A program made the position numbers and the translations under genes. A DNA stretch of 64,000 nucleotides from assembly GCA_963924555.1 (NCBI GenBank), contig OZ004589.1, positions 3,038,001 to 3,102,000 on the forward strand. The letters are read 5' to 3'. This document shows positions 14,201 to 27,083 of the stretch, one piece after another. Every line of letters starts with the position of its first letter. Positions within the stretch are counted from its first letter, which is position 1. The notes beneath the pieces were generated by a model. It was given only the letters and a program-made list of their open reading frames with translations, was not told the DNA's origin and did not search any database. Source of the stretch: Crambe crambe (Eukaryota > Porifera > Demospongiae > Poecilosclerida > Crambeidae).

Positions 14201-15543
14201 CACCTGTTTCCATACATCCTCTGACAGCGTAATCGTATGAGACCTCAAAGATAGTGATAGGGATCACTGACACTGTCCATGTGATGGTGATGGATCTGGC
14301 ATTTTGATCAGTGACTGACAAGTTTCTTACAGGATCAGGTCTCACACCTGTTGAGTGATTATAATAATAAATGATCTAGTACATTTACTCCTATAGGAGG
14401 GCTGGACATTAACTGTAATACCAGCCTCCCCATAATTTCCTGCCTCCACATAATTTTAGAGCCTGAGTATGAGGCTAACTCAGAGGTAGAAGTAGATTCT
14501 GCCATGATTGTTGCTACGGCTAGCTAGGTATCTATGGTAATACTGCACTAGGATTCTAGCCAATCAGGAATAGTTATACAGTTGCCTTGGAAATTATGGC
14601 TGTGAATGGCCTTGTCCTCGGGGTGTGCCCTTGAACTCAGGCCGTTCACAGCCATAATTTCCTCGGCACCGTACTGTAACTATTACTAAATGCAGGATAG
14701 TAAACTAATTTTATTTACATGAGATATTGATGCATATTCCCACAGTTCCATTGTTAACGTTCAGTTCACAGCAATAATATCCCAATGGACCACTGGCATT
14801 ATTCCTCTTGTGTAAAAGAACCTGCTGGCTCCTTCGATTCCTATAGAAATCTTGATTTTTATCCATTGTGGGAACTTTACTCCCATTAGGATAGTACCAT
14901 TCCCCATTTCGTCTATTATTATTGTTGCAGCAGTCAGGGATTGTCATCATGCAGGTCACAGCATCTGCACTCTCACCGATATCGAAGATCTTTATTTCAT
15001 CACCACTATTATAGGTTTCATTCTTAAATACAATCATGAGTCCTGAATAAATATAAGATAACCTGAAGAAGTAGCTAAGCTAGCTATATTACACACATAA
15101 TAGCTCCCATAAGTCACTAGCTATAACACTTCACAACATAGCTACCTGATTGAGGATTAAAGTCATATTCCTCTGTGACCACTGTCATGTTTCTGAACTT
15201 AACTGTGCATATGTAATTTCCTACATCTGCACCTGAAACATTAAGCACTAGGAAGACTTGCTCTATTGTTTTAGTTGTGGTATTATCAGGTGTAGTCCAA
15301 ATAATGGTAGTATCATTAGGATCAGAAAGTCCAACCACAGAACAATTCAACAGATATGATCCACCTGGCACAGTCTTATCAAAATGGACTGAAATGATGA
15401 TTGAATAATCATCTGCAACTTCAGCTGTAACAGGAGATATTTTAAGCTACGTATGGCTACTTACGTATTTACAACAAACCTTCCACATTAAGAGATCTAA
15501 GTATTAGTAAGAGGCAACAACCAAAATTCACTCTGATACTCAT
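6000..15543 (-). CDS. Receptor-type protein tyrosine phosphatase, copy 2 (28 exons)
   Basis: A cell-surface receptor predicted to remove phosphate from tyrosine residues. I chose the start at 15543 because exon 15480-15543 encodes a signal peptide ([17 protein letters not shown]). Then follow Ig (15146-15424), Cys-rich Ig-like (14719-15042), FN3 (14054-14347), FN3 (13476-13778), a second Cys-rich Ig-like (13077-13424), Ig (12653-12940), Ig (12319-12591), FN3 (11952-12260), FN3 in two exons (11700-11894, 11540-11632), FN3 (11154-11480), one membrane helix (10997-11081), a basic juxtamembrane exon (10710-10909), D1 and D2. D1 has WPDHGVP and [11 protein letters not shown]2 has WPEDGVP and, after splicing, CNDGVGRTG. 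The stop is in exon 6000-6083. Splice sites and phases agree at the junctions I traced. It is a close tandem paralogue of 18111-27083. Ligand and substrate cannot be told. Confidence 0.88.
7251..7390. mobile_element. Intronic MITE, GTGACAGTC family
   Basis: Inverted ends GTGACAGTC...GACTGTCAC, followed inward by GGGTAGAAATC and its complement. The same element sits in the equivalent D2 intron of two other copies (19195-19326, 41751-41882), so it was present before the gene duplicated. Confidence 0.8.
8758..10636 (-). other. Catalytic D1 phosphatase domain of RPTP copy 2
   Basis: The domain starts in exon 10545-10636 ([15 protein letters not shown]), continues through [14 protein letters not shown] (10353-10440), [11 protein letters not shown] (10210-10286), [13 protein letters not shown] (9953-9990), [14 protein letters not shown] (9797-9891) and CEEYWPEN (9295-9429), and reaches WPDHGVP and [10 protein letters not shown] in exon 8758-9057. 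Asp of the WPD loop, the Cys and Arg of the P-loop, and the Gln that follows (in MVQTL) are all present, so D1 should be active. The last helix is in exon 8314-8463. Confidence 0.85.
10081..10194. mobile_element. Intronic MITE, CAGTGAAACCTGTATTAA family (shortened)
   Basis: Starts CAGTGAAACCTG and ends CAGGTTTCACTG. A longer copy is at 21622-21779 in the matching intron of RPTP copy 3. This copy has an internal deletion. Confidence 0.75.
14571..14682. mobile_element. Hairpin element in the intron where copy 3 has a Sushi exon
   Basis: Two arms pair around a loop at about 14620: AAATTATGGCTGTGAATGGCC versus its complement at 14641-14662, extended outward imperfectly to TAGTTA. It lies between the Cys-rich Ig-like exon and the first FN3 exon, the place where copy 3 carries the Sushi exon 26014-26190. 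Confidence 0.7.
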
Positions 15544-18110
15544 CTCTAAGATATGTTTCTAGCAATAGATTTCAACTAATAGCTAGCAACCAAGAATTAA
15601 CAGACAGCTATGTAGCTATATAGCCAAGTCACCAAGTACACTAATACACAAAAATAACAGGAAACTGATATACGTAGCAGGTATACGTATTCACTAATAA
15701 CAATGTATGCATGATATGCTAATGACTTGTATAATTTACAAGATAGAGCACATGAGATGTGGCTAAATAGCTCTAACTCAAGCAAATTTGATTTCAAAAC
15801 ATTAAATTTCAAACAATACATTATTATGATTTCAAAATCATTGTTTTAGATATGTTTCTAGCAACAGATTTCAACTAGCTATAGGAACCAAGAATTAACT
15901 CTTCCTACACCAGTAGCTATAAAACAATGCACTCACCCACTAAGGGAGTTGGCTGGCTCATTTATGGTACCATTTTATCTGGAGTTCTGTGGGTGGTTTG
16001 ATGAGGAAACTCAGAACAACCAAATCCATCCCTTGTATTATACGTACGTACATATACGTAGCTATATCATTCAGATGGAATTTGTATTATGATAACATTG
16101 GCAGAGAGTGCTTTCACCATTTTTATCTACACAGTTTTCCTCCAACAACTTGATATGGAGTGCTCTATTATCCTATGTCAACCATTTTTAAAAAATGACA
16201 TAATTGGCACGCACGTCTGCCAATGTTAGCTAGCTATTGTAATTTTAAAAATTCCATCTGAATAATAGTTTAAGGGGTGGATTTGGCTGTTCTAAGTTTC
16301 CTCTCAGTACACTCCTTCACTGTAAAAACTAAAGTGTGCATAGCACACCAATTGTCGCAATGTTCACGCAAAAAGACATTTTTTGGTATGAACATTACAA
16401 CAATTTTAGTGTGGTTTACAGTATTTCTTCTTCCTACACCACTATAAACAATGATCTCTCTGGCCTCATGGAGGGAGTGAAGTTGGGATAGTTTGCTTAA
16501 GATCACTGCCTCCCACCAAACTGCTTTAATTGTTCATATTAGTGTTAAAGTGTTTTACTTGGTTTAGGTAGTAATGCATATGAAGGCAGCATAATTTTGA
16601 TGTTTGTTCACAGAAATTGCTACAGGTAAAAGTACAGACTATAACCCTACATGGCCTTTTTATTAGCATAAATTTTCCCCCTTTACTTGTTTGTTTAGAC
16701 CTTCATTTACTGAATAACTCAAGTTTTAGTTAGTTTACTTATGTATTGTTTTAGCTAATAGCTCACTGACAGATGATAATGCATGCTTGCTATGTTTGCT
16801 AATAACATGCATGTACGTATTGCCTACCAAGTAAACACTGTAAGTGAGCAACAGTCATTCCAATGTTTTCGTAGAGACATATATAGCGTAAGTGGGCAGA
16901 AGGATATGCTACATGCAAGTGATTATTTTAGTCCATTGATTACTTATAATGAAAATAGATTTTTAATTATCTTTATCATTTTGTATGAAGTGATGACCCT
17001 TTACCTTAGCCTTTACAGGCACATCCGGAGAATGATTTGGGAACAGGAAGTGGAAGAGAAGGGAGGTAAGGGGAAAAAATGATTGCACAATTATGGTCCA
17101 TTAGTGGGAAGGTTAATGCATGAGTCTAGGCACTCCACTGATGTCTATAACATAGCTATTGGAGTCGTTATACAGTACATGAGATGGCATCAACGTTAAT
17201 GCACAGTCTCCAATGTCACCATAATGCATAATATGAGCTGGTTAGCTGAAAGCTACACAGCATACAAGTAGCTAGTTCTTTCTCTGCTGCAGGGTAGTGT
17301 GGAACCAGTTAGGGTGCTATTCTTCCTAGCTAGGTAAGACTCCTTATTGTTACAGTTGATAGCTAGCTAGTTGGGATTTCACTAATGTTCTTGCAGTCCT
17401 TCTAATCATGACCCTCACCCCTGTCCCAATGATACAAATCCACCCCTGAAATGAAGCCACTCCTACTTCTGCTGGTCCCAATGGTGGCCGGATGGAGTCC
17501 ACTGTACATGTAGGGTAGCAATCCTTCAGGGTTTTTTTGGTTTTGTTTTTTTGTAGCTACTACAGATACAGTTTATGACTGTGCCATCTTCCTGTAGTGT
17601 ATAGTCTTACTTCAAGATTAGAAATGATTCGCCTATTCACTGTAATAGCCTTCTCTACAGTAGCCGTATTTCATAGCATTGAAGTATTAACTTATCCTGG
17701 TAACAAATGCAGTACATAAAATATTCACTAATGATGGGCAGTACAATAAGGCGTTCTGTTTATATGACTCTTTATTTTTAAAAATCAAACATTCATCCAC
17801 AACCTGCCATCCATCTCTCTAAGCTCCAGCTTCAACTATACAGCATACATAGCAATACTTTCATGTTGGTAAGTGAAGGTTTCTTACAGTAGCTAGCTAT
17901 GTAGTAAGCTTATTTTCTCATGATGAGTTATACAGTCTCTCATGATATCAAACATTTAACTAATACTAAGACCTAAATAATAACTAGTATAATTTAAAAA
18001 TAATCACTCTGTAACTACATAATTGGGGGAGGGGGTGGGGTTTATGTCATAATTATGTGTACATATATTTATGTTTTTCGACATTTGAGAGCTATAGCTG
18101 GCTATTATAG
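15544..18110. other. Spacer between RPTP copies 2 and 3
   Basis: No gene seen. About 15544-16230 matches the 5' flank of copy 3 (27084-27810) colinearly. About 16590-16790 matches 27817-28040 in reverse. 17550-18110 matches 39890-40476, the 3' flank of the truncated copy at 40477. So the spacer is part of the duplicated unit, with a local inversion. The open frame at 16783-17082 shows no recognisable domain. Confidence 0.6.
16240..16560. repeat. Dispersed repeat, second copy at 38350-38640
   Basis: Both copies run from the sequence around AGTTTAAGGGGTGGATTTGG to CAGTGATCTTAAGC, in opposite orientation, and contain an internal imperfect palindrome around a CAATTGTCGCAATGTTCACG segment. The open frames inside (16270-16506, 38380-38619) are shared only because the repeat is shared. 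Confidence 0.7.
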
Positions 18111-21100
18111 CTAGATGATCTCTTTGAAGTTAGCATATGTGTCAAAGCCATCCAGAAAATCGGCCAATACTTGATGACAGAATTCGTAATCCTCCTGAAA
18201 AATTAAATGATCAGTGGAAACTACACTGGAACCTTCTTGCACTTGCCAATTAATCTCATAGGGACAAACACTGTATGATTCATGTGTAGCTAGCTACAAT
18301 GGAACTTCAGATAAAGGACACTCGATCCAAAAGAGGACAAATCTCTCTCAAATGACATACATTATTCAAAAAAGAGAACGACTTCTTCACAAAGGACAAA
18401 AGGCTGGGTCCCAAGCAGCTATGCCTATTATTCCAAAGGATATTTATGACTGACTAGAATCTGGCAAAGAAGCTATATATCATACCTTGTTTGAGACCAG
18501 TCCTGCTCTTTGAATCCTGATGGCTTTGATGAACTGGAAAATGTTGATCACAGCTTCTGCCTTCATACGTTCCATCTGAGCATGCATGGTGATGAAGGCA
18601 CCAGTCCGACCAACTCCATCACTACAGAATAATGTCTCAGTATTCCCAGGATATGCCCCACCTTTCCCCTCCCAATCAGCTATTAACTGCATGGGCTATT
18701 ATTTGCATAAACATTACTAAGGTTGATACATAAGAAGATAAAAATATTGGTCCAGTTAAAATTGAAGGAGTATAGACATTCTTATTAAAACATACTTGCA
18801 CATGACCACAATTGCCTTGTTTCCTGATCCCATCTGAACCTTCTGCACCAAGTTCGCTATCTCCAACACTGGTGTGGTAACCAGAGGAACTCCATCTTCA
18901 GGCCATTCCACATACTGGAACTGGGTGACAGTAAACCCACTTTGTGAGACAGACATCATGGAGCGATTCTCTGATGATGATATCTCCATCTTCCCGATTA
19001 TGTAGTCATTATTGTTTTCCTGTGAAGTTAGTGTGACCGTACACTTGCCAAAAGTTACACTGTCTCCTTTAACCTTTGGCCAATACTGGTAGCACATTTC
19101 CTACAATAAATGGATTACGAAATTCATAACAGATGAATCTCAGTTTATACATAGCACTTCACCCATGCATAATAATAGCTGTGTGAATACATGTGTGACA
19201 GTCGAGGGTAGAAATCGAATGTTATTCACGTTTTTATATTTTGTCATGACTGATGCTTTACAGTAAAAAATTTATTTTAAAAGTAGAAAGTGTGAATTTT
19301 GTTTGATTTCTACCCCCAACTGTCACATGCATCTTCATTAACACTTACAGAGGTTTACGTATCTGGTAAAATGTGTAATGTCTACACTTGTAAGTGGATT
19401 CATTATCTGGTAGGCTAGATCTAACTATAGCGCTTGCAATTAACTAAGGGGCGATGTCTTCTACGTATGTCGACATCCATACACTTGTAACTCAGCCCAT
19501 CCATGCATAATTATGAACTGCCCACATAATTACCTCTCCCTTCTCTTCCGTCCTGCATAACATGACAATGCATTTCACCTCCTGTTCCCAAATCATCCTC
19601 CAGAAGTCATTAACAGTGTGTGGGAGTGGTCCCTGAGTAGCAATGTATGCTCCCTTCTGTCTGTAACCCTGTACCCGATGATAGGTAAAGGGTTATCACA
19701 GTAATAAGTCACTATTTATACCTCAACAAAGCTAGCATTGATGTAATCAGATCCCTGTGATATTGATGGCTTAAGATGCACTCGACTGTGGTTATCTGCA
19801 ACAACAGACTTCAGATTTAGATAAAATTTTCAGTAGAGTAGCTACTTACAAGGGATCTTTTCTTGGTAGCGATTTTTGGGGATATTGGGCTCACTGGTGG
19901 CATCAGAGCAATCAGCATCAAGAATTGCACCAGAAACTTTCTCCAAAATCTGAAAGCATGAAGATATCAATTTTATGCCCTTATAAAATCTATAGCTTCT
20001 GGGTTTCTGGTTTTGCTAAACTTCAATTCCCATGTACCTCATACTGTTTCTGGAAACCAGTTCCAGTTCCTGACTGAACAGTCCTGTTGAGTCGGCCTAT
20101 AGCAACCCTCATGTTGGTAGCTTCTATCTCTGTCTCCCCACAAGTGAGCAGCTCATCCAAAGCATTGTGAATGAAGATATACTGAGACTGTTGAAAAAGT
20201 AGTTAACACAGTGATGCAAATAATGTGAACAACCATGCATATGAGCATGTACTAAGTTATCAACAATAATAAGCATCAAGAGTAAGATTCATTATTCTTA
20301 AAAATAGAAAACATGTGGCTGCCTAATCTCCCCCACTATAAATCCTTGGGGAGCATACCCCCAGACTCCCCTAGATGGTGCACTTTGCACACTGTGTGTT
20401 GCACCCTATAGCTATGCACCCACTCTTTGGAAAGTTTGTATACAGGCCTGTTCGTTTTATGGTTTGGTAACTAACCAGAGTCTGCACCATCAGCACTCTC
20501 TGCTTCCTCAGGTTGCACACAAACTCATGAATGTTGATGGTACTTTCGTTCTTGATCCTCTCCAGCATGTAGTCCAGTGTGATGAAGGTCCCTGTCCTCC
20601 CCACACCAGCACTGCAGTGCACCAGTAGCAGGTCCTCCTTGGAGTAAGGATGGGTCTTTCTCACTTTCTTGATGAAGTTAATCATGGAGATTGCATTGGA
20701 AGGGACTCCATGATCAGGCCATGCCATGTAGTGGAACATGGTGACCTTAAGGGGTGGGGCCTTAGGCTCATCACTCTGTAGAGGAAGGGGGATAAGTGAT
20801 TAAAGAAGACATCCTACATCAGAGTCTTGCCTTTGTTTTTTTTAGCTATATACCTACATACAAAGGCAGTTAGGTATTGATTGTCTGCAGCATTTTAGCA
20901 TTCTGTACAACTTTGACTTTGCATTTATTCATTTATGGAGAGATAAAGAGGAAGTCAACCTCTCATTGACTCACTTTAGTGACTGTCATTTTTCTTATAA
21001 CATAGTCAGCCAAGAATATCACGGAATCGAACTCCACACACAAAGTACTTCCAGGAGCAGGAATAAATGGTTGATCTGCATTCTCAGGCCAATACTCCTC

Positions 21101-24100
21101 ACATTTTTTCTGAAATTATCATAGTTAGCTAATTGCTACTAATTACACAATCCATTACAATAATAGGCCCCAAACTTACAGTGAGCCTCATGCAAGGGAG
21201 TACCAGACATGCATATTTAAATTCAGCTACGTACATGTAGTTAGCTATAATAGCTACAGTTAAAAAAATTAATTTTGTCATTGACTTCCTTGCATGACAA
21301 CAATTTCCAGCACATACTCTGCCTTCAAACACCCTTGTGAGCATAACAATAGTGGGAACACGTTGCTCCCACATCATTCGCCAGAAATCCTCCACTGCAT
21401 TGTCCATAGGACCTGCAGGAAAAAAAAAACAAACAAACAAAGCTTGGATTAATTATTGTGTGGAGTTAGCTCTATCTGTGCCACATACCCTGTGCTCCAA
21501 TATACACTTTCTTTCTCTTGTATCCCTACACAATGATAAGACAGCATAATTAATCTTAAGTAAGTTTCCTGTACCTACACATGTAACTCTCCAATAGCTT
21601 GCTATAATAAATTAGCCATTACAGTGAAACCTGTATTAAGAAACAACCTCATTCAGAGACCACTTCTCTATATAAAGACCACTTGGTTATGTCCGAATAG
21701 TGCTTGTACCCTGTAAAGAGACCACCTCCATTATGAGACTTGGTGGCCTAGAGATGGTTGCTATAAACAGGTTTCACTGTATTTTCATACTAACATCAAT
21801 GTAGCTGGCATTAATGTAGTCTGAATGGTCCACTCCTGGTAGAGTCTTCAAAACCACTCGATTGAAATCATCTGCAAATAGAACGTGGACATCTGATATG
21901 TAACTCTAGCTTCTCAGCTTACAAGGAAAAATGTTTACAAAGCGATTGCGAGCTCTGTTTTCACTGATTACAGCTACACCATAATCAGCCAGAGGTGATT
22001 TTTCCACATTCTGCAAATGGTGTGGAAATAAATAAAATAAAAAATCCATAATAATTATACCAACTGAAATATATTGCAACTAGCTATTGTGTAGTGATAA
22101 TTTACATCATATTTCATTTCAAACCACTTGTCCCTATCAGCATGCATGTGTTGAACATGCTCTCCAAACCTATTGACTGGGATGGGCTTCACACTGTCTA
22201 TCATGGAAAAAATGGTGACATAAGTGAATCTTACGTACATCTGCTATTATTACGCACCAATAATCTTGGTATTCTCATAAACTACTTCATTTATATTCAA
22301 CTCTTCATCCTTTAGTTCAGTGCTTGACATTTCTTCAAGCCTTATCTTTGTCTTTTTCTTAATAGGCTTCAACTGAGACGTCTTTCCACTTCTCTCCTTA
22401 AAATGAAGAGATTGTCTATCCACTAGGAAAACGTTTCCTCTTTTAATTCGACAGAATCTACAATAAATGGATTAAGAGCTTAAGATCAGTAAGATGGCTA
22501 TGTAGCTGATGACATTATTAAAGTAATTCAGTATTTCAGATCACTTACTTTATGAATATCATAATTATCATAAAAAGTAAAATCAGCACTAATAAGACTG
22601 CCAATATTCCTCCCACAATAGCACCTGTACTTAGTCCTGATAAGGAATTTATGTGATAGTTATGCAACACTGTTAGATATAGAGCTATAGTATGATTAGT
22701 TAGCTACCTTGTCCTTGTATTGCTGGGGCCTTGGCCAATGTCACTGGACTGAAGTCTCCAGATCCAGCAATAGTGCTTGCTGATACTTGCACACTATAGT
22801 CAGTGCTTGCCTCTAGGCCATCAATGGTTGTCTGATTGGAGTCACTACCACTCACATTCTTGTACATGGTGTTTGGTTCTTGTCGTTTTGAGCTACTTTT
22901 TGGGGGAAAGTAGGCCACAGTGTAATGTGTTATGAACCCACGGGCCTCAGAAAGACTCAGGGGAATCCAGGATACCATGATTACACTTGGTATTGCTCTA
23001 GAAACTTCGATAACTTCAGGAGCTACACTCGGGACTATTATAGAGTTAGAATGTATTATAATATCCCTTTAATGCGGCTTAGAAATGACTTCATACCTTG
23101 TTCCCTTGTAAAGTGAATGGTTGTGTCAATAACCCCTTCACCTGCCTTATTTATCACTGCAATACTCACATTATAAGGGACACCAGGGTCTATTATGACA
23201 AATGAATTAGTATCTACTTCTACGTAGTTGTTCATCTATCCATACCTAGACCTTTTTCTGTGAAATTGGTCATTCCTGCATCACAGTTGCTGTCATTTCT
23301 TACTATTGTTCCATCTAGAATACTAAATATCATAACAGAATAGGCCAGAATGATTCCATTAGAATCAGTAGGGGGTTTCCAGGAGATGATTAGAGTTGAG
23401 TCATTCGGAGAGCTTGTTTGTAATCCTATCACAGGATCTGACTCTAAAATAAGGGATAGATGTAGCTATACTCTCTCATACACAATGCTAAGAAATTGTC
23501 TCACTGCTATCGCTGGTCCTGAATTTCATTTCTTCAGTCCTCAATGTATCAATACTGTTTCTACTCTCTATTTGATAGTAGTATTCTGTGGCTGGTTCAA
23601 GTGAGTCAAGCACAATAGAATAATTTTGAGTAGCATTGGCAGTAATCACAGGAGCCTTAGTTTGGTACATTCCTGAGATATTGCCATACACAACTGTATA
23701 GTTCTCTGGCAGTGAATCATTAAAAGGCTGAGGAAGTGTCCACTGAATTGTGGCTTCAAATGATGTGATGGAAATTGCCATGACTATATCTGGTATGCGT
23801 GGGGCACCAAAATCTGAGTTCAAAAATACAAAACTACATTAATTATTTCATGTAATTCAAATCACTTACGATCGACTAGAAGAGAGAAGCTTTCATTTAT
23901 ACTCGTTACACTAGAAGATAAATTTACATTTATCTCACAGGTGTACATAGTATTGTTAATAGCAGTAGTGGTCCTATCAATGGTAAGAACCAGCTTTTGT
24001 ACTGAAGAATTATCCAATAATATGGTTTCATTGTTACTAGAAGCACTTAACCATCGGATAGATTGCACAGTAAGATTGCTGGAACAGATGACACTGATAG

Positions 24101-27083
24101 ATGAACCAAGTCGATAAATTGTTTTATTCCCCAAGAGTTGAATGGCTAATAAAAAGTAATAAAGTATGGTACCTATACACTGGTAGTATATACCATTTAT
24201 ATCCAGTGACATTGGTTGGGAGTTTCCTCTGGTGTTGTTGACTGTGCAGTTGAAGGATCCATTGTAATCACTGATGTCAGAGCTAGTGATGGAGAGGAGG
24301 TTGTGGTAAGTGGCAGTAGTTGTGTCCACCACTCTCTGACTCTGTTGGTGGGAGGGACTAGAGGGAGATATGATCACACCATCCTTCCTCCAAGTGACCT
24401 TTGTGGCTGGACCCCCAGTAGATACACAGGTCAGAGTGTGAAAAGGACAAGAATAGGACATCATAGACACTACTGGATCACCTACATGAATTTAATCATT
24501 ATAAGGATCAGTATAATGATACATAGCTATATTCCACACCTCACCTTCATTTGGCCTATACAGTCCAACATAAATCGACTGGTTTACATTCCTTGCATCC
24601 AACACTTCACAGCGATAGAGTCCAGTTAGTCTCATGGCATTATTCCTCCGATTCAAGAGAACTGCACTGGGTCCTCTGTTTCTACTGAAGTTAAGAGTTG
24701 AGACTCTACCATTTCCTTCCACTGCACTTCTATCAGGAAAGAACCATTCACCATTAGCGCTTCCATCACTATCCCTGCAGCAGTCAGTTCTATTGGTGAA
24801 GCAGTACAGAGCATTAGTGCCACTTCCAATGTCTGTTATATTCACAATACTGTTATTAGAGTACAACTCTCCTTTAAGGTTGAACCCGAGACCTGCAGCA
24901 TTACAATGATGAAGGAATAGATCACAGCTAGACCAAAACTAATGTACATACCAGTAGGTACTGGTGTGGTGACATTAAGGACAGAGCTGTAGGGTCCAGT
25001 ACAACCACCAGCAACAGCTGCTACCTCAAAGGAATAGGTGGAACGAATTAACAATCTGTTGATAGAGAACATTCTTGTGGTAGAGTTGGTGATACTTCTT
25101 TCAGATGCTGCAGTTGAAGAGAGTCCATGACGAACTTCATACCCTGTTATGTCACCATTGCGATCAGCACAGTTCACTTCATCCCACTGGATGGTGATGT
25201 CCACCACTCCCACTTCAGTCACAGGTGTGACTGAAGTGGGACCAGCACTAGGAGCTGTGGGAGTTAATAAAGTGCATATAGCTAATTGAATAACAACATA
25301 GCTATTAATGGTTTAATACCTGACATATCAGTAGTTGCTCCAATTGTATACTCCATGTCTGTTACATTGCTGTAGGTGGCTCTCACAGTGATAGTATAGT
25401 TACTGTCTTCATTCAGACCACTTATAGTAGCATTGTGTGACCTCATAATGTGTTGCAATTCTGAATATATCTCATTTGAACCATTAGCTGAACATCCTCT
25501 AACGGAATATTCATACTTAACTTGAAGTTCAGCAATACAAACAGCTATGGATGGTGTCCAACCAATCGTAATGGAGTTCGTAGTATATGCAACAGCTTTT
25601 AAATTACCTAATGGCCCAGGTATTTTACCTGCAAAATAATTACATATTTATGTTATTCTTGTATCAGAAAGGATAGGATAGCTACTACAAATTTCATAGA
25701 ACACAATCAAGGTAGAGCAAAGATATGTAGCTCTACCTTAAGGTATAGTCTAGTCATTACACGATTGAGGAGATATTGTCTTCTAAACTTCAGCCATTGC
25801 TAGTACATTTTGTTTATTTTTGACAAGATTTGGATATTGTACTATTATTTCTCCTTCTAATCTGTAACTACATGTCACACTATACACAGACTGCACTAGC
25901 TATGAAAGAGGATTTTAACAAAATATACAAATACTTCATAACTCTATAAGTTTTTCCCCCTCATTATTGTAGCTAGTTAGCTAGCTACTATTAAAGGAAT
26001 ATTTTCAGCTTACATTCACAGGTTGGCTCAGATCCTGTCCAATTCCCATCAACACCACATTTCCTAGAGCTTTCACCCACCAAAACATATGTTTCATTGC
26101 TACATTCATATGTAGCATTTGATTCGAAGATGGTGGATTGCAAATGAACAATACCGTTGATAGGATTGGTAAGATTTTCACAGTACACAGCTATAGAGTA
26201 ATAAATCAAGTAAATTATTTAAGTACATTATTAATTAATGCAGGATAGTAAATTAATTTCATTTACATGAGATATTGATGCATATTCTCTCAGTTCCATT
26301 GCTCAGTTCACAGCAATAATATCCCAATGGACCACTGGCATTATTCCTCCTGTGTAAAAGAACCTGCTGGCTCCTTCGATTCCTATAGAAATCTTGATTA
26401 TCACCCATTGTGGGAACTTTATTCCCATTAGGATAGTACCACTCCCCATTTCGTGTTTCATTATTTTTATCAGTACAGCAGTCAGTCCTTGTCGTCATGC
26501 AGATCACAGCATCTGCACTCTCACCAATATCGAAGATCTTTATTTCATTACCGCTATAGGTTTCATTCTTAAATACAATCATGAGTCCTGAATAAAAACC
26601 ATGTACGTATGTATAAGACAACCTGAGCATATAAAGTAGCTGAAGCTATCATTAGCTCAATAACACATCACAACATACCTGATTGAGGATTAAAGTCATA
26701 TTCCTTTGTGACCACTGTCATGTTTCCAAATTCAACTGTGCATGTATAATTCCCTACATCTGCACCTGAAACATCAAGTACTAGGAAGATTTGCTCTGTT
26801 GTTTCAGTTGTGGTATTATCAGGTTTAGTCCAAATAATGGTAGTATTATTAGAATCAGAAAGTCCAACCACAGAACAGTTTAACAGATATGATCCACCTG
26901 GCTCAGTCCTATCAAAATGGACTGAAATGATGATTGAATAATGATCTTCAACTTCAGCTGTAATAGCCAAAAACAGGAGATATTTTAAGCTATGGCTAAA
27001 TATATTATTTATAACAAACCTTCCACATTAAGAGATCTAAGTATTAGTAAGAGGCAACAACAAAAATTCACTCTGATACTCAT
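18111..27083 (-). CDS. Receptor-type protein tyrosine phosphatase, copy 3, with a Sushi domain
   Basis: Close paralogue of the gene at 6000-15543 with the same order. Signal peptide exon about 27020-27083 (start at 27083, [17 protein letters not shown]); Ig near 26680-26957; Cys-rich Ig-like near 26269-26587; a Sushi exon 26014-26190 that copy 2 lacks; FN3 near 25325-25630; FN3 near 24951-25256; Cys-rich Ig-like near 24545-24898; Ig 24193-24482; Ig 23867-24149; FN3 near 23500-23822; FN3 near 23100-23445; FN3 near 22709-23033; membrane helix near 22556-22640; then D1 ([17 protein letters not shown] in exon about 20471-20775) and D2 (WPEDGVP, CNDGVGRTG after splicing). The stop is at 18111-18113. 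No disabling change was seen in the exons read. Expected at the plasma membrane as an adhesion-type phosphatase. Confidence 0.86.
19195..19326. mobile_element. Intronic MITE, GTGACAGTC family (copy in RPTP copy 3)
   Basis: Same ends and position as 7251-7390 and 41751-41882. Confidence 0.8.
21622..21779. mobile_element. Intronic MITE, CAGTGAAACCTGTATTAA family (full)
   Basis: Inverted ends CAGTGAAACCTG...CAGGTTTCACTG, about 158 bp. This is the fuller version of the element at 10081-10194 and sits in the equivalent intron. Confidence 0.8.
26014..26190 (-). other. Sushi (CCP) domain exon of RPTP copy 3
   Basis: One exon with consensus borders encodes a Sushi pattern: [13 protein letters not shown], then [10 protein letters not shown], then [11 protein letters not shown] and PTCE, giving the four cysteines and the Trp of the family. 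It is in phase between the Cys-rich Ig-like exon and the first FN3 exon. Copy 2 has no such exon at this place. Confidence 0.8.

Noticed and set aside
16270..16506. Open frame shared with 38380-38619 as a conserved gene
   Set aside because: Both lie in copies of one dispersed palindromic repeat; similarity extends beyond the frame and there is no domain.
18480..18692. Open frame reading [10 protein letters not shown] as the D2 active site
   Set aside because: The part before SDG is intron; a good acceptor (CTGTAG) and the phase of the previous exon give MCNDGVGRTG.
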